DNA of 64,000 nt from Pachyseris speciosa. Taxonomy: Eukaryota; Cnidaria; Anthozoa; Scleractinia; Pachyseridae. Positions 19,560 through 30,359 of the stretch are shown here, in pieces (position 1 is the first letter of the stretch; every line of letters starts with the position of its first letter). Location of the stretch: positions 848,501-912,500 of the forward strand of contig JAEMWC010000247.1 in NCBI GenBank assembly GCA_016490735.1. Reading direction: 5' to 3'. The notes under the pieces are model-generated. The model was not told where the DNA came from and searched no databases. It saw only the letters and a program-made list of their open reading frames with translations. The translations under genes were made by a program, and so were the position numbers.

Positions 19560-21540
19560 TTTCGACTGGCATTTACATATAGTCTGCTTGTCATATCACC
19601 CATCTGACCTAACTCAAGCTGTAGACCCAATTTCTAAAAAAAATAGTATGGAAAGGTGATCTGAGCCAGTGGCACAGTGGATCTGCCCCCCCCGCAAATT
19701 TGCACCCTCCAGTCCAGATCTGCTTGTGGTTCAGATTTGGACCCCCTAGTCCAGAACTGCTAGCAGATATGAAGTCCCTTTTATGGATTTGGACCCCCAC
19801 CCCTCCTAAAAACAAGCGTTCCATTGAGTAAGGTAATAGAAATTTCTTAGTTACAAATTGAGTTTGGAGATGTTAAAAAGGCAAAATAAAAAAATCTAGG
19901 TAGGTTTTTTTAAAAATAATCTTTAATACTTTGTGTAAAAAAGAACCTGCAATGCTAGTTTGCATCTATAAATTTTTAAAACAAAACATTTCTTAACATG
20001 TTAGAGCAATACCTAAGGACAAGTCTGTTAACCTGTTGAACTATAGGCTACTTAGTTATGGTTTAGAGCCACTAGAAATTGGTGGAGAAGCCTGGTGATT
20101 GCTCCTTTGAATCAGTATGACATCAGATATATAGTGATTCAGATCATCACTTCATAATGAACGCAATTTCAATTATCCACAGCCTCCCATGAGACAGTCG
20201 GAAATCAGAAATTGTGTATCCTCTGGATATATGTATGCCTCAAAAAAATTATGAAAGAAAGATACATGGAAATCAATAAAAATATTTAGATTATATGAAT
20301 TAAGACCAAGATAGTTCTTTTGATCAGTTACATCTTGACCTTACTATCACAAAACAACTGCTTGCTAACATTAAGCTCATCAATCAATGCACCTACAGTG
20401 TTTTCAAAAAGAAATCCAGCTGCTCTTAGAACTGGCCAGCCAAATGCAAGACTAAGCAACTTGTTCATTTATATTGGGCATTTGGTTGATACCACTAACA
20501 ATGTAGTATGAGGATTTAAGGTAATGATTCATCAAAGCAAACATCAGAAATCCCATTAAACATTAATGCCAAATATCACTGGAGGCTCAAGGTTTCTGAA
20601 AACGTCATTTTGACGTAGCTATTTTTTTCCGTGAAACGACAACAATGGCCCAAGTAGGGTTTGCTTGCGATTTCTGCTTAATTTACAGCCATTTTTCATC
20701 TTTAGCGGCTGCCTGATGAGCATCATTAAGCGGGACGGTAGCTAAGAGTCCACTTTCTCAAAGAATCGAGCAAGGTGATGTACTTTGTTATTGAATTTGG
20801 ATTGTTACTCGACGAACTGGAAATTTGGCCGGTCGAACACTTAGTACCTTTGGAACTCGACTATTGATGAATTTCTCGACCTACTGCCACATATTTTGGA
20901 ATTTCTGAGTACCGAAGATGACCATAAGCAGAAGTTTTTGGCAGTAGGTCGGAGTGGCTGTAGACTTAGTTTATATGTGAAAGAATTGGGAGAAGGAACG
21001 GGTGCTGTCAAAAATTGTCGTCATTTCCCAGCATGCAATGTGGTCTAGATATTGAAAATGGCGGAAAGGCCCGAATGCACTGGAACAAAAGGCTGTATCT
21101 ACGCTCGGGAGAAGAATATCAACAAAAAAAGTCATTTCTAAGCTAGAAAAAGGACTGAATTTCGTTATGATGGTTGAAGTTTGGTTTTTCGGCGATGATT
21201 TTCTTAAAAAACATGAAGGCAAAAAGAGGCATTTTTGTCGTTTCTCTTTGACGTTAAAAACGGTCAGTTTCGTTCTTGTCCAAACTCAAAAGGCCATATT
21301 TGGTAAAAATCGCTACGTTTCTTGCATTTATTGGATATCCAAATTTAAAGGGCATTCCATTTCGTGCTCACAACTAACAGTTAAGGCAATATTCGTGCGA
21401 TTGAGAAAGTTGCAATGTTTTGAAGCATGGGAGTTTTTTACGGCCGGTTTTGGCCGGCACGGGTGCCAATGGGTAAATAATACTTTGACATGCAAATACA
21501 ACTAAGTTGATACAAAACACAAAAAAAAGTGCAAGACTGG
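19560..21540. other. No gene recognised
   Basis: Holds short open frames (for example 21167-21505 on +) without recognisable motifs. Nothing repeated in the window was identified. Confidence 0.4.
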
Positions 21541-21544
21541 AGAA

Positions 21545-21821
21545 TAATTGGGAGAAACTAAATTCCCATACAAAGTATATTATCTAATATTACACATTCC
21601 AAAGCTAAACTAATCAAATTAAATCGAAAGTTGACACTAAAATTGAAATGCAATCCAATGCTTAATTAATTAAATTACATACTTGTCACTCACAAGCTAC
21701 ATCTGATTTAAAACAATGTCATAGATAGGACTTAAAACTGCTTAAAGAAGTAGCATGCATGATGTTCGATGGAACACCATTCCAGTATGTTATGTAGCGA
21801 TTAAAAAAAGAAAAACTGAAG

Positions 21822-21825
<4 letters not shown>
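21545..21825 (-). mobile_element. LINE C-terminal remnant
   Basis: The − strand reads RYITYWNGVPSNIMHATSL then SSFKSYL, the W-N-x-x-P end motif of LINE ORF2 proteins, followed by a short A-rich 3' part. Only about 40 residues can be traced. Confidence 0.5.

Positions 21826-21858
<33 letters not shown>
21826..21858. repeat. (AT)n microsatellite
   Basis: About 14 AT units. Confidence 0.85.
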
Positions 21859-21860
<2 letters not shown>

Positions 21861-21877
21861 GTTAAAAAGACCGAAAA

Positions 21878-23115
21878 TGGACAACTTTTGGTTCAAAAAA
21901 AGATAAAAATTTAAAAATTTATGATTAAAAACCGTTTCGGTCTCTCGACCTTCGTCAGTTACAAACAGAATGTTAAAAACCTACAACTTAAATATGATTT
22001 TACAACAATGGTTACAAATTACATACGGGTTACGTAACTCAGACAATGAAACGAAAAACAATAGGTGTACAAAAAGTACACTATTATTGTTGTTATTCCG
22101 CATCCTGTTAATTTACCGTAGTCGTTTCATACTTTTTGTACACCTATTGTTTTTCGTTTCATTGTCTGAGTTACGTAACCCGTATGTAATTTGTAACCAT
22201 TGTTGTAAAATCATATTTAAAGTGCCTATGAAATGAAAAATAATTGCTGCTTATTTGAAAGGCTTTTCAAAATAAAGAAGAATGGCGTTTTCCTTTTTGG
22301 AATATCTTTTTTCGTTCTAGAGATATTAACGTTTTTGTATTATGCAAATTAGGAAAGTGATGACGTCATAAATTGTGCAACTAAAATGGCAAAATACTGA
22401 ATCAATGATATCTCTAGAAATATTGGAGCAGTGTTCTTCAAACTTGGCACCAGAAATGTACACCACAAAAGAAACAAAATGACACCTGTGACGCTGTTGC
22501 CATGACAACAGTTTTGCGGCTGGTCCTGTCTTAATTAGAAATGAAATTCCCAGTTTTTGTCTTAACCAAGTATCATCCACCCCCAGCAATCTAATGAGGA
22601 GAGTTAACACAATATTAGAACCATGTCTGTTTCGAGCAGGATCCAATGTCCCACTTAAAAGGGTTGTAAATGGGGATATTTGGTTTTTGACAGAAAGAGA
22701 CTGGAGCCAAGAGAGTTGCCATGGCAATGGCACCACAGGCGTCATTTTTTTCTTTTGTGATCTGCATTTCTGGTGCCAAGTTTGAAGATCATCGCTCCGA
22801 TATTTCTAGAGATATTCTTGATTCAGTATTTGAACATTTCAGTTGCACAATTTATGACGTCATCACTTTCCTCATTTGCATAATACAAAAACGTTAATAT
22901 CTCTAGAACGAAAAAAGATATTCCAAAAAGGAAAACGCCATTCTTCTTTATTTTGAAAAGCCTTTCAAATAAGCAGCAATTATTTTTCATTTCATAGGCA
23001 CTTTAAGTTGTAGGTTTTTAACATTCTGTTTGTAACTGACGAAGGTCGAGAGACCGAAACGTTTTTTAATCATAAATTTTTAAATTTTTATAAATTTTTA
23101 TCTTTTTTTGAACCA
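21878..23115. repeat. Large palindrome interrupted by a TTAA element
   Basis: The left arm (about 21878-22082) runs from TTGGTTCAAAAAAAGATAAA through CGGTCTCTCGACCTTCGTCAG to GGTGTACAAAAAGTA. The right arm begins TACTTTTTGTACACC at about 22131. The inner 88 bp of each arm match almost perfectly. The right arm is split at 22220 by the element 22221-23002 and resumes AGTTGTAGGTTTTTAACATT to TCTTTTTTTGAACC. The loop is about 50 bp. Confidence 0.85.
22221..23002. mobile_element. 782-bp non-autonomous element with TTAA TSD
   Basis: Ends AGTGCCTATGAAATGAAAAA and the exact inverted partner extend about 165 bp, through AAACGCCATTCTTCTTTATT and GTGATGACGTCATAAATTGT. TTAA flanks both ends (22217-22220, 23003-23006). 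The unbroken left arm of the host palindrome has a single TTAA at 21988-21991, the empty site. TTAA duplication is typical of piggyBac and Kolobok superfamilies. No transposase inside. Confidence 0.9.
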
Positions 23116-23159
23116 AACTACTTCTTTGCGTCCAAAACGAGTACATATGATTGTTATTT

Positions 23160-23290
23160 ATATCCATTCGAGAGAAAAATACAAGTTTCATTCCTGAACA
23201 AAAGTAACAACGATTAAACCAAATGTTAAGCTTCTATTTATTTAATTTACCGCACTGTCCTGTGTTGTAGAGGCACAGGTTTCCCAAGCT
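23160..23290 (+). repeat. R1 family fragment
   Basis: ATACAAGTTTCATTCCTGAA through CAACGATTAAACCAAATG matches 18007-18052 and 40707-40750. Confidence 0.7.
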
Positions 23291-23365
23291 CAACAAAGGT
23301 GACGCGTAAAGACTGACTGTAATAAAACGTTTTGTACGGGAAACAAACAGAAAATACCACACTTT

Positions 23366-23476
23366 ATGGGTCACAAAACTATCCCGGTAGGGACGTAGGC
23401 GGGCAGCTTTTTCAAATTGATTTGTCTGTCGAAAACTGCCCGCCTACGTCCCTGCCGGTAACGTTTTGTAACCCAG
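23366..23476. repeat. 110-bp palindrome
   Basis: CCGGTAGGGACGTAGGCGGG and its inverted partner (TGCCCGCCTACGTCCCTGCC) give a GC-rich stem of about 28 bp, extending imperfectly outward to GGGT...ACCC. Probably a miniature TIR element. Confidence 0.75.
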
Positions 23477-23697
23477 CATGCAATTGGAAAGTGTGTCCAT
23501 GGCGGTGTGTCCCACTTTATCGGGCGACCTAGCTCGGCAAAAAACATTTCTAGCAAGAGCTGTGGTGGTAGTTTTGGCTTGAGATTGGGCTGATAGGAAG
23601 CGTTTACATCTCTTTTCTGATCGTTTAGGGCAAAAGGGCAAGCGGGTATATTTTAAATGTTTGTTTTCTTCGCTCCGAGCGGCTCACAATCTGGAAG

Positions 23698-24637
23698 CGG
23701 TGTCGACAAAACCGGATCGGATCGGATCACGGATCGGATCACGGATGGGTAAAAAGTAATAAACAAAAAAGTATATTACAATGAACATTGGAGAAATGCT
23801 GACATACTGTGGCATATTGCGTGACATATTGGAGCTTAGGCCCTACTGAAAGTGATTTCCCGCCATGGAAAGTGATTTCCCGAAATGTGGTCTCCTTCAC
23901 GGCTGTAGCCATGGACGAAAGCAAGCGGACGGGACGCATTATTTTATCATTCAGTTATAATTTCTTTTTTTAATATCATCTCACGTGTTTATTTACTTTT
24001 TCTATATTTGATATTATTTTAGCAAGGGCAAGAGAAGAGACGAAAAACGAGGTGGGGAGTAACGTTTTTTAGGTGTAGTGTTCGCGAGCGATTTATTTAG
24101 TTAAATCCATGTTGGCTTCTTCTATGAACTCGCTCAGCTCCTCTTAACCTAAATCGCAATTATTACACGCCAGTCGACTTAAATTCCACGAGTATATGGA
24201 ACTCAGTGATGAACAGTTAGAGATCGCACAATAATTTTGGCCGTCTAGTTGTAAAATCATCACGTATTTTTCGTATTGTAATATTATAATAATCTTTACA
24301 AACCCCTTGGCTCTTTTAATAATTATATTAATTTATTAATTATATAACTGAATGATAAAATAATGCGTCCCTTCCGCTTGCTTTCGTCCATGGCGACAGC
24401 CGTGAAGGAGACTACATTTCGGGAAATCACTTTCAGTAGGGCCTGAGCTTCAATATGTCACGCAAAATGTCACAGTATGTCAGCATTTCTCCAATGTTCA
24501 TTGTAATATACTTTTTGTTTATTACTTTTTTCCCATCTGTTATCCGATCCCGTGATCCGATCCGATCCGATCCGTGATCCGATCCGATCCGATCCGATCC
24601 GATCCGATCCGATCCGATCCTGGTTTTGTCGACGCCG
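23698..24637. mobile_element. 940-bp foldback with GGATC minisatellite ends
   Basis: Outer ends CGGTGTCGACAAAACC / GGTTTTGTCGACGCCG are followed by GGATC-unit repeats (few on the left, about 12 on the right), then inverted arms of about 220 bp (AAGTATATTACAATGAACAT, AATGCTGACATACTGT, TAAAATAATGCGTCCC). Flanks ATCTGGAAG and GTCTGCAAG agree at seven of nine positions, compatible with a 9-bp TSD. The centre is about 400 bp of AT-rich sequence. Confidence 0.7.
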
Positions 24638-24849
24638 GTCTGCAAGTAATGTACTGCTTTGCATTTTTATTATCATTAGGAAACCTAAACGGCAAAAATC
24701 CGGCTAAAATTGCTAAAAATCAGCCTGAAAAACCGCTAGATAATAAAGAGTACAACAGTTTATTGCGGTAAGTTGATTTTATTAAGAAAGTGTGGTATTT
24801 TCTGTTTGTTTCCCGTACAAAACTTTTTATTACAGTCAGTAACACAACA

Positions 24850-26000
24850 TCTTCACGCTTCACCTTTGCTGAGCTTGGGAAGCCTGTGGTAGAGGTTTCT
24901 ACCACTTGAAAATACGTAAGCTTCAGTAAAGTAAAAACAAGCATCCGCAAAAATAGCAAACGGTTTGTCCAAACAAAGAGCTTCTTCCATAGCGTTTGAG
25001 CTACTCGTTCCTCCTATTAATACCGGTGAACTGTTAAGTGACCTTTCTTGGTGAGATGCAAGATGCCGCGTTAAAGTGAAAGCCCTTGAAGCGTTGAATA
25101 TTATACTGTTTTCAACCGTACAATCGATCCAAGTTTGAAACTTTTCTTGAGAAAAATATTTCGCTCTTCCATTCATCACTTGAAAATTCACCTTCCGGAG
25201 TCGATCTTTTGACAAATTCTTGATTTTTATGCTTTTTACGCGAATTTTAAGACAAACTTCGATCTAAGAAGATGAAGTTGGTGTGCTCAAAATGAAGAAA
25301 CCAACTGAATGTGAAATTACGAGCCGCAGAAAGCGCGCGAAAAATTAAGCTTCAATTTGGTTTGGGTGTTCCACACCTGGCTTGAGTCTGCGATCCAATC
25401 GAAAGCAAGTACCTGGTCAGCGGTCAACTTAAAAAAAACGCCATCGTGACACTTGGATTCCTTGCTATCCGGGCTACGTGGTGTGGCAACGCGTGGATCG
25501 GATGGCAAGAGAGTCCAAGGTACGGAACTTGATATCGTGAACGGGTTCATTGTGCAATTTATTGGCGCTCGCATTGAGCTGGCGTCTTTTAAATCTGCTA
25601 CACCATGCCGATGAGTCCCAATAAGGACGAAACAGCTTTCCATGGTTGCAGCCCTACTTTATCGGGTCTCGGTCATGGTGGTGTCTCGCAAAGTCACATT
25701 TTTTCACGTAGTATCAGCCTTGCTTGTTACATGTATATTCGATATATGTTTTGGCTGATTAGATCTCTTGTAGATCCTACGTTTTACAGCATTATCGTTG
25801 GCGGTCCTTTGCTTATTACTTTCACTTAAAAAAAAACAGCTGACCACGCTGAGGTTTTAACTTGAGCACGCGATATGGTCACGTGACACTGGTCAGCGGA
25901 TACCTTGTTTTGACAGGTGTCAATTGGCTATAAGATGGATGTCCAGTATAAGAGGTACGCTGTAAACTAGCTGGTCAGGTGGGGGCCAGTGGGCTATGTG
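24850..26000 (+). repeat. R1 family, copy E
   Basis: Contains the right half of R1 in order, from the CACTTGAAAATACG and AGCAAACGGTTTGTCCAAA tracts through AAACCAACTGAATGTGAAAT to TATGGTCACGTGACACTGG and ATGGATGTCCAGTATAAGAG. The − strand has a 120-residue open frame with ASRAFTLTRHLASHQERSLN and SSPVLIGGTSSSN. Confidence 0.75.
24853..25215 (-). CDS. Recurrent R1-encoded frame, unidentified
   Basis: The best-preserved copy of a frame shared by R1 copies at 18095-18280 and 53040-53490. Visible parts are GRAKYFSQEKFQTWIDC, TLTRHLASHQERSLNSSPVL and LCLDKPFAIFADACFYF. The spacing is similar in copies that differ at many bases, which suggests past coding constraint. The first 12 residues are in a different frame from the 53-kb copy, so a frameshift is present. 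No family recognised. It may also be coincidence of shared descent. Confidence 0.3.
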   Translation of the reverse strand: MSKDRLRKVNFQVMNGRAKYFSQEKFQTWIDCTVENSIIFNASRAFTLTRHLASHQERSLNSSPVLIGGTSSSNAMEEALCLDKPFAIFADACFYFTEAYVFSSGRNLYHRLPKLSKGEA

Positions 26001-26054
26001 GAGTAAGGCCGCCATGTTGGATTATTATGATTATTATTGGGACATTATTTATTA

Positions 26055-26122
26055 TTGTGCGACTCCGTCATCGTCGTCGTCGTCGTGCAGTCGCGTCCAC
26101 GAGCAATACCGCTAGCCATTTT

Positions 26123-26154
<32 letters not shown>

Positions 26155-26201
26155 AGGTATGGTGCTTCGCTTGGTGGCCCTTCGAGCCGCCGGAGCTTCG
26201 C

Positions 26202-26246
<45 letters not shown>

Positions 26247-26425
26247 CATCATCATCATTATTATTAATTATTGGGCAACTCCGTCGTCGTCGTCGTGCGG
26301 TGACGCCCACAAGCAATACCGCTAGCCAAGATTACCATGAAAAAAGCAGTTGAAGGGTTTCTATAAGCATGGTGCTCCGCTTGGCGGCCAGTCGGGCCGC
26401 CGGAGTTCCGCTATTAATCGATTGG
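26055..26425 (+). repeat. Two 215-bp units separated by an (ATT)n tract
   Basis: Units at about 26059 and 26274 share ACTCCGTCGTCGTCGTCGT-type, AGCAATACCGCTAGCCA, AAAGCAGTTGA and TTTCTATA tracts. (ATT) with CATC interruptions spans 26201-26268. Part of the unit recurs inverted at 60245-60310. Confidence 0.8.
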
Positions 26426-26429
26426 GTGA

Positions 26430-26983
26430 TTCATTGATTATATAAGTAAATAAGAGAGCTTTTCTGGAGCACAGTTAAGTAAATTAAATATACTTGATAT
26501 ATTTTTCTACTTTCGCAGATGCCATGGCTTCTTCCAGATGTCAGCAACTGAGTGTGTGATTGAAATATACAACAAATAAATGATGCAAGATGTGAAAATG
26601 ACTATTTTAAAGAATCATCTTGCAGTGGTAATTCAGGTCTAGAATCATCGCTGAGTTCATTTTTCCACCTAACAGTAGAACATGGATGCAGCATAGCAAA
26701 TTTTTAAATAGTTTTTCGCTAAATTTGGTCTTCGCGAATATTGGCCAATGTAATGAACTGGTTCAACACAAAATCAAAAACAACAAGGAAAGACTGCACT
26801 ACTAAGAGAAGGAAAACCATGCTTCTAATTATTTCCTGCAGTTGCTTAGCATTAGATAGTTTGCTTTGTTGTTTTGTCAAAATTAGAAAAACAAAACAAT
26901 CGGAAGACTTAATTTTAGCGAAGCAAACGCGAAATGAATACTTGTAAATAAATGTCAAAATAAATTTGCATAAACACTCATTT
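26430..26983. other. No gene recognised
   Basis: AT-rich with no motif-bearing frame. Confidence 0.4.
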
Positions 26984-27020
26984 TTAGGGCCTGTTTATAT
27001 GGTCTCGGGTACCCGAGAAA

Positions 27021-27050
27021 ACGCTCCCCCCCCCCCCCCCCTCCCCCCAC
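27021..27050 (+). repeat. Poly-C tract
   Basis: Eighteen consecutive C followed by a second C-run, immediately inside the left end of the 26987 element. Confidence 0.9.
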
Positions 27051-27737
27051 CAGTTACCCTGCACGAACTATTTTTCCACTTATTTCTTTGAAACGTTCTA
27101 CCAACCGTTTACATGAGTTGGGCGAGACAACTAGGGGTGGCGAGTTGTCTCGCTTCGGAAGGTAGGGTAACCCTGGCAAGCGGGACAACTTTTCTCACGT
27201 AAACACTTTGTCTCGCCTACCCAGGACGAGACGACCCGAAATTAAATATGCACGTATACGAAAAAAGACATTTCGGCCCAATGTTTGGGTTGAAAAACGC
27301 AAATTTATTTCAAGGAATTAAATTTTAAAAGGCAGCATTACCCACAGTGATCAGATAGTCCAGATACAGCGGGAAAGAAAGTGAAATGCAACAGCTATTC
27401 GCAGTTTAATACTTACGACGGTTACGTAACACGTTAACTTGGAATTGGCTTCGCCTTTGCTTTTAAAAAATAGACACCCATAGGGTACATGTGTGGGCTA
27501 CCATTTAGAAATGTCAAAGGTTTAATTTCGCTGTTACTTCATACTTCATGAACTACGATGCTAGGAGTTGTCGGTGACTAGGTGAGTGTGAGTGAAGTTT
27601 GAAGAGGTAGTTCCAGCACCCGGCAAATAGCCTAACTTCTGGCTGTATATTCATTGTGCTCTCATTCGCTTAGAAGCCCTTCAAGCTAATCCAGTCAGGC
27701 CGACCACATGCTGGCAGAGATAGACTACCACACCGAG

Positions 27738-27858
27738 GACTACGTCCCCTACTCTTTTCGAACAGTGTGTGGGTTAAAAAGTGTTGTGAGACGGGGCCTA
27801 CGGCTTATCGTCCTTATCAGAGAAGACTAGAAAGTCTAACCGTTTGCATTTGCTAAAT
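27738..27858 (-). mobile_element. SINE fragment lacking its tRNA head
   Basis: GTCCCCTACTCTTTTCGAAC, GTGAGACGGGGCCTACGG and GAGAAGACTAGAAAGTCTAA match the body of the tRNA-headed SINE at 30083-30331. The head is missing. Confidence 0.8.
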
Positions 27859-27949
27859 GTCAAACATTTCACAGTTAAAACGATAAGAGATAACCGGAAA
27901 TGTCACGCCAAGGGTATTTAAAAAAACCAGCCGAAAATTATTCCTTTTT

Positions 27950-28125
27950 TTTTTTGGTTTGTTTTTAAATAAATAAATAAATAAATAAACAAAGAAACAA
28001 AAAAATAATATTAATAATTAAAGAAAGGTGCAGGTCGGCCGAGCCCCAAAGTGAGCTGAAACCAAACAAACTGTTGCATGCGTTAGCGTTCGCACGAAAA
28101 AAAAAAAAAAAAAAAAAAACACTGA
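27950..28125. repeat. A/T-rich simple tracts
   Basis: (AAAT)n at 27966-27990 and a run of more than 20 A at 28098-28121. Confidence 0.85.
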
Positions 28126-28534
28126 CACCCAGGGTTAGCCAGGGTTGCCCATTTAATAAACTTCATCCGTTTGCACAGTCGCCAAGAAATATTCAGCCGT
28201 TCGCACGGTAAGAGAAAATTTTCACCCGCTCGAACGGCTGGAGTTATCTACACGCGGCCTTTTGAACCGGCAATCGCGTTGACAATTTTTGTAATCAAAA
28301 CAAATTTTCAAGGTGAAAAGATTTTGGATCTTCGACAGCCTGCGAAAAATATAGCTCATTTATTTCGCCTTTGTTCTGGGCTGCTACAATTCGAGCAAAA
28401 TATAAATTTCTAAAAACTTCGGCTGACAAAATGCGCGTTGCGTTACTATATGCAAATGAGTGGATATTTTGATTCGCGGTTTTTAAATGTAAACATTCGG
28501 CGTGCAATTGCTTGTTTGTGTGCTTTGAAATTCG

Positions 28535-28660
28535 CAAACTACAGATTTTCATTTCACAAAGCCGGTACATATTTCATTTCGAAAACTGCAGATTTTCATT
28601 TCAAAAACTACAGGTTTCATTTCGCAAGCTACAGGTTTTCATTTCCCAAACTACAGGTAC
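28535..28660 (+). repeat. Minisatellite of about 26 bp, five copies
   Basis: Degenerate unit TTTCATTTCNNAAACTACAG-GT, with changes in two or three positions per copy. Confidence 0.7.
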
Positions 28661-28978
28661 GCATCATCAATCCACTTGGTAGGAGACGACTTAACCATGC
28701 TACAAAATAAACACCGCTGTGTTTTATTCGGTCGAGATTCGTGCTCTGAATGCTGTGATAAGTCGAGGAAGTAATTCTTCCCAAAAGTATCGTAAATTTT
28801 ACGTACTTTAGACATGTTGCTTACAAACGGAAACAAAAGGAGAAAATATGGACGTGAGGTTTGGAATCGACTTCATTCGACAGTAAGGATGATGCAATCC
28901 TTTTGTCTGATTGGTTCCCTTACTCCCAAGGGACATCAAGTGATGTGTAACGGACGGCGGACAAACTCGATGACTATA

Positions 28979-29005
28979 GTGTGAGCTACCATAGGTAGCT
29001 CACAC
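28979..29005. repeat. 27-nt hairpin, type 2
   Basis: GTGTGAGCTACC, loop ATA, then the perfect reverse complement. Same size, loop length and outer GTGTG/CACAC as 8858-8884, but a different inner stem. Confidence 0.8.
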
Positions 29006-29056
29006 AAAAAGAAGTATTGAAGCAAAAATGAATCTAAGAAGGAAATTTTCCATCCA

Positions 29057-29733
29057 CTCAAGCAGTTTAAGGCCTGGGGGCGTTTATTAGAGAAAACGGT
29101 TTTTTGTGATATAACAGCCCAGGGGAATGACACTGAAACGAAATTCGGCACATGGGTAGTTCTCATCATCCTTAACATTTTGACGTGCAATAAACGTTAT
29201 CTTAGATCACGTGGCGTGTCACGTGACCATTTCTTTGAAATCATCACTTATTTGAGGAGTAGGTGACTTTTGTGGGAAATAATATCGAATAAAAACGCTT
29301 TTCTTATGCGTATTAATTATTTCCAGCGTCTCACGTTTGGAGCGACCGTCCATCGTTCTCAACAAAAAAGTTGTGAGGGCAAAGGTCATTTTTCTTCCCA
29401 GAATTCAACCTTTAGCTGTTGATAATTTAAAAATTAAAACTCGGGAGCAATCACTCCAAGCGTAGAAAGTTAGATATGTTGGATTTATATTAAAAACGCT
29501 GATTTATTTATCTGTAGACTTAAAATCCGCCACCGCATCGCCGATTTAAGACTTTTTCAAATTTTGATCACGTGACTGCTCACGTGATCAAATCTATACG
29601 TTAAGGGAAACAAGGACAACAAGATTTATCTTCAGGGAAAGTTTCATCCAGTTCTAGGCAATCTGGAAGAAGATATTGGCGATCAACCATATTTATGAAC
29701 ATATTTCTAAACCCAGGCCTTAAACTGCTTGAG
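29057..29733. mobile_element. 677-bp TIR element, copy 1
   Basis: Ends are CTCAAGCAGTTTAAGGCCTG G and the exact inverse. About 97% identical to 56617-57299. Contains two CACGTG palindromes: TCACGTGGCGTGTCACGTGA, and an inner TTGATCACGTGA / TCACGTGATCAA. No open frame with recognisable motifs. TSD is unclear here. Confidence 0.85.
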
Positions 29734-30082
29734 ATATTGACGATATTCAAAGAAAGAAGGGCAAATGAGGATTTGAAGATTTAAGGCGAGTTATAAATAA
29801 CTAAGTAGGGTAAACTTTGTCTCGGTCACGCAATTCTCATGTAAACGCTCGGTAAAGCTGTCTCGGGAAGGAGGGCTGTCTCAGGTACCCGAGACCATAT
29901 GAACGGGCCCTTATGGTAAGGTATTTATATACCGCTCATATCACTTAGCCTCATGGCGGTTTACAACATTGGCAGGGGGACTTGGCCAGACTACTTGTGC
30001 AGTTTACAATTAATGAAGTAATTTATGAGTGTCCCCGTAATGTAGATATCTAGGACAGACACTAGGGGTGTCACAGCCAGAG

Positions 30083-30331
30083 CTTTTTTACGTCCCTAGT
30101 GGTTCTTTTACGTCCCAAAGAATCAGATTACGTGAAAGTACTGTGAGACGGGGCCTACGGTTTATCGTCCTTATCCGAGAAGACTAGAAAGTCTAACCAT
30201 TGGCAGATGTCATTACAACGGCAGCACTTTCTCCTCAGTTATTTAAAGACCCTGAGTGTTGGTCCGGCCGGGATTAGAACCCGCGACCTCCCGCATAGTG
30301 GTCCGGTGCTCTACCACTGAGCTAACCGGTC
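30083..30331 (-). mobile_element. tRNA-headed SINE, near full length
   Basis: The − strand begins with a tRNA-like head: A-box TTAGCTCAGTGGTAGAGC and B-box GGTTCTAATCC. The body reads ACTCAGGGTCTTTAAATAAC, GAGGAGAAAGTGCTGCC, TAGACTTTCTAGTCTTCTCG and CCGTAGGCCCCGTCTCACAG. Other copies lie at 27738, 35980, 58522 and 58753. Pol III-transcribed and mobilised by LINE machinery (family knowledge). Confidence 0.85.
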
Positions 30332-30359
30332 TGCGGTCTAGTTACATGTAATAGCAAAA

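Larger units (their letters stand above)
26987..29910. mobile_element. 2.9-kb Harbinger-like element (TTA TSD), non-autonomous
   Basis: Ends GGGCCTGTTTATATGGTCTC and a right end whose reverse complement is GGGCCCGTTCATATGGTCTC; similarity continues through GGGTACC. TTA flanks both sides (26984-26986, 29911-29913). A 3-bp TTA duplication with GG-starting ends is typical of PIF/Harbinger. No DDE transposase or Myb-like frame was recognised. It contains a truncated SINE, A-rich and C-rich tracts, a minisatellite, a 27-nt hairpin and a 677-bp TIR element. Confidence 0.65.

Noticed and set aside
24433..24771. Frames with RIGSD / RSDPI repeats
   Set aside because: Translation of the GGATC minisatellite.
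26122..26353. Poly-Asn, poly-Ile and poly-Leu frames
   Set aside because: All are readings of the (ATT)n tract.
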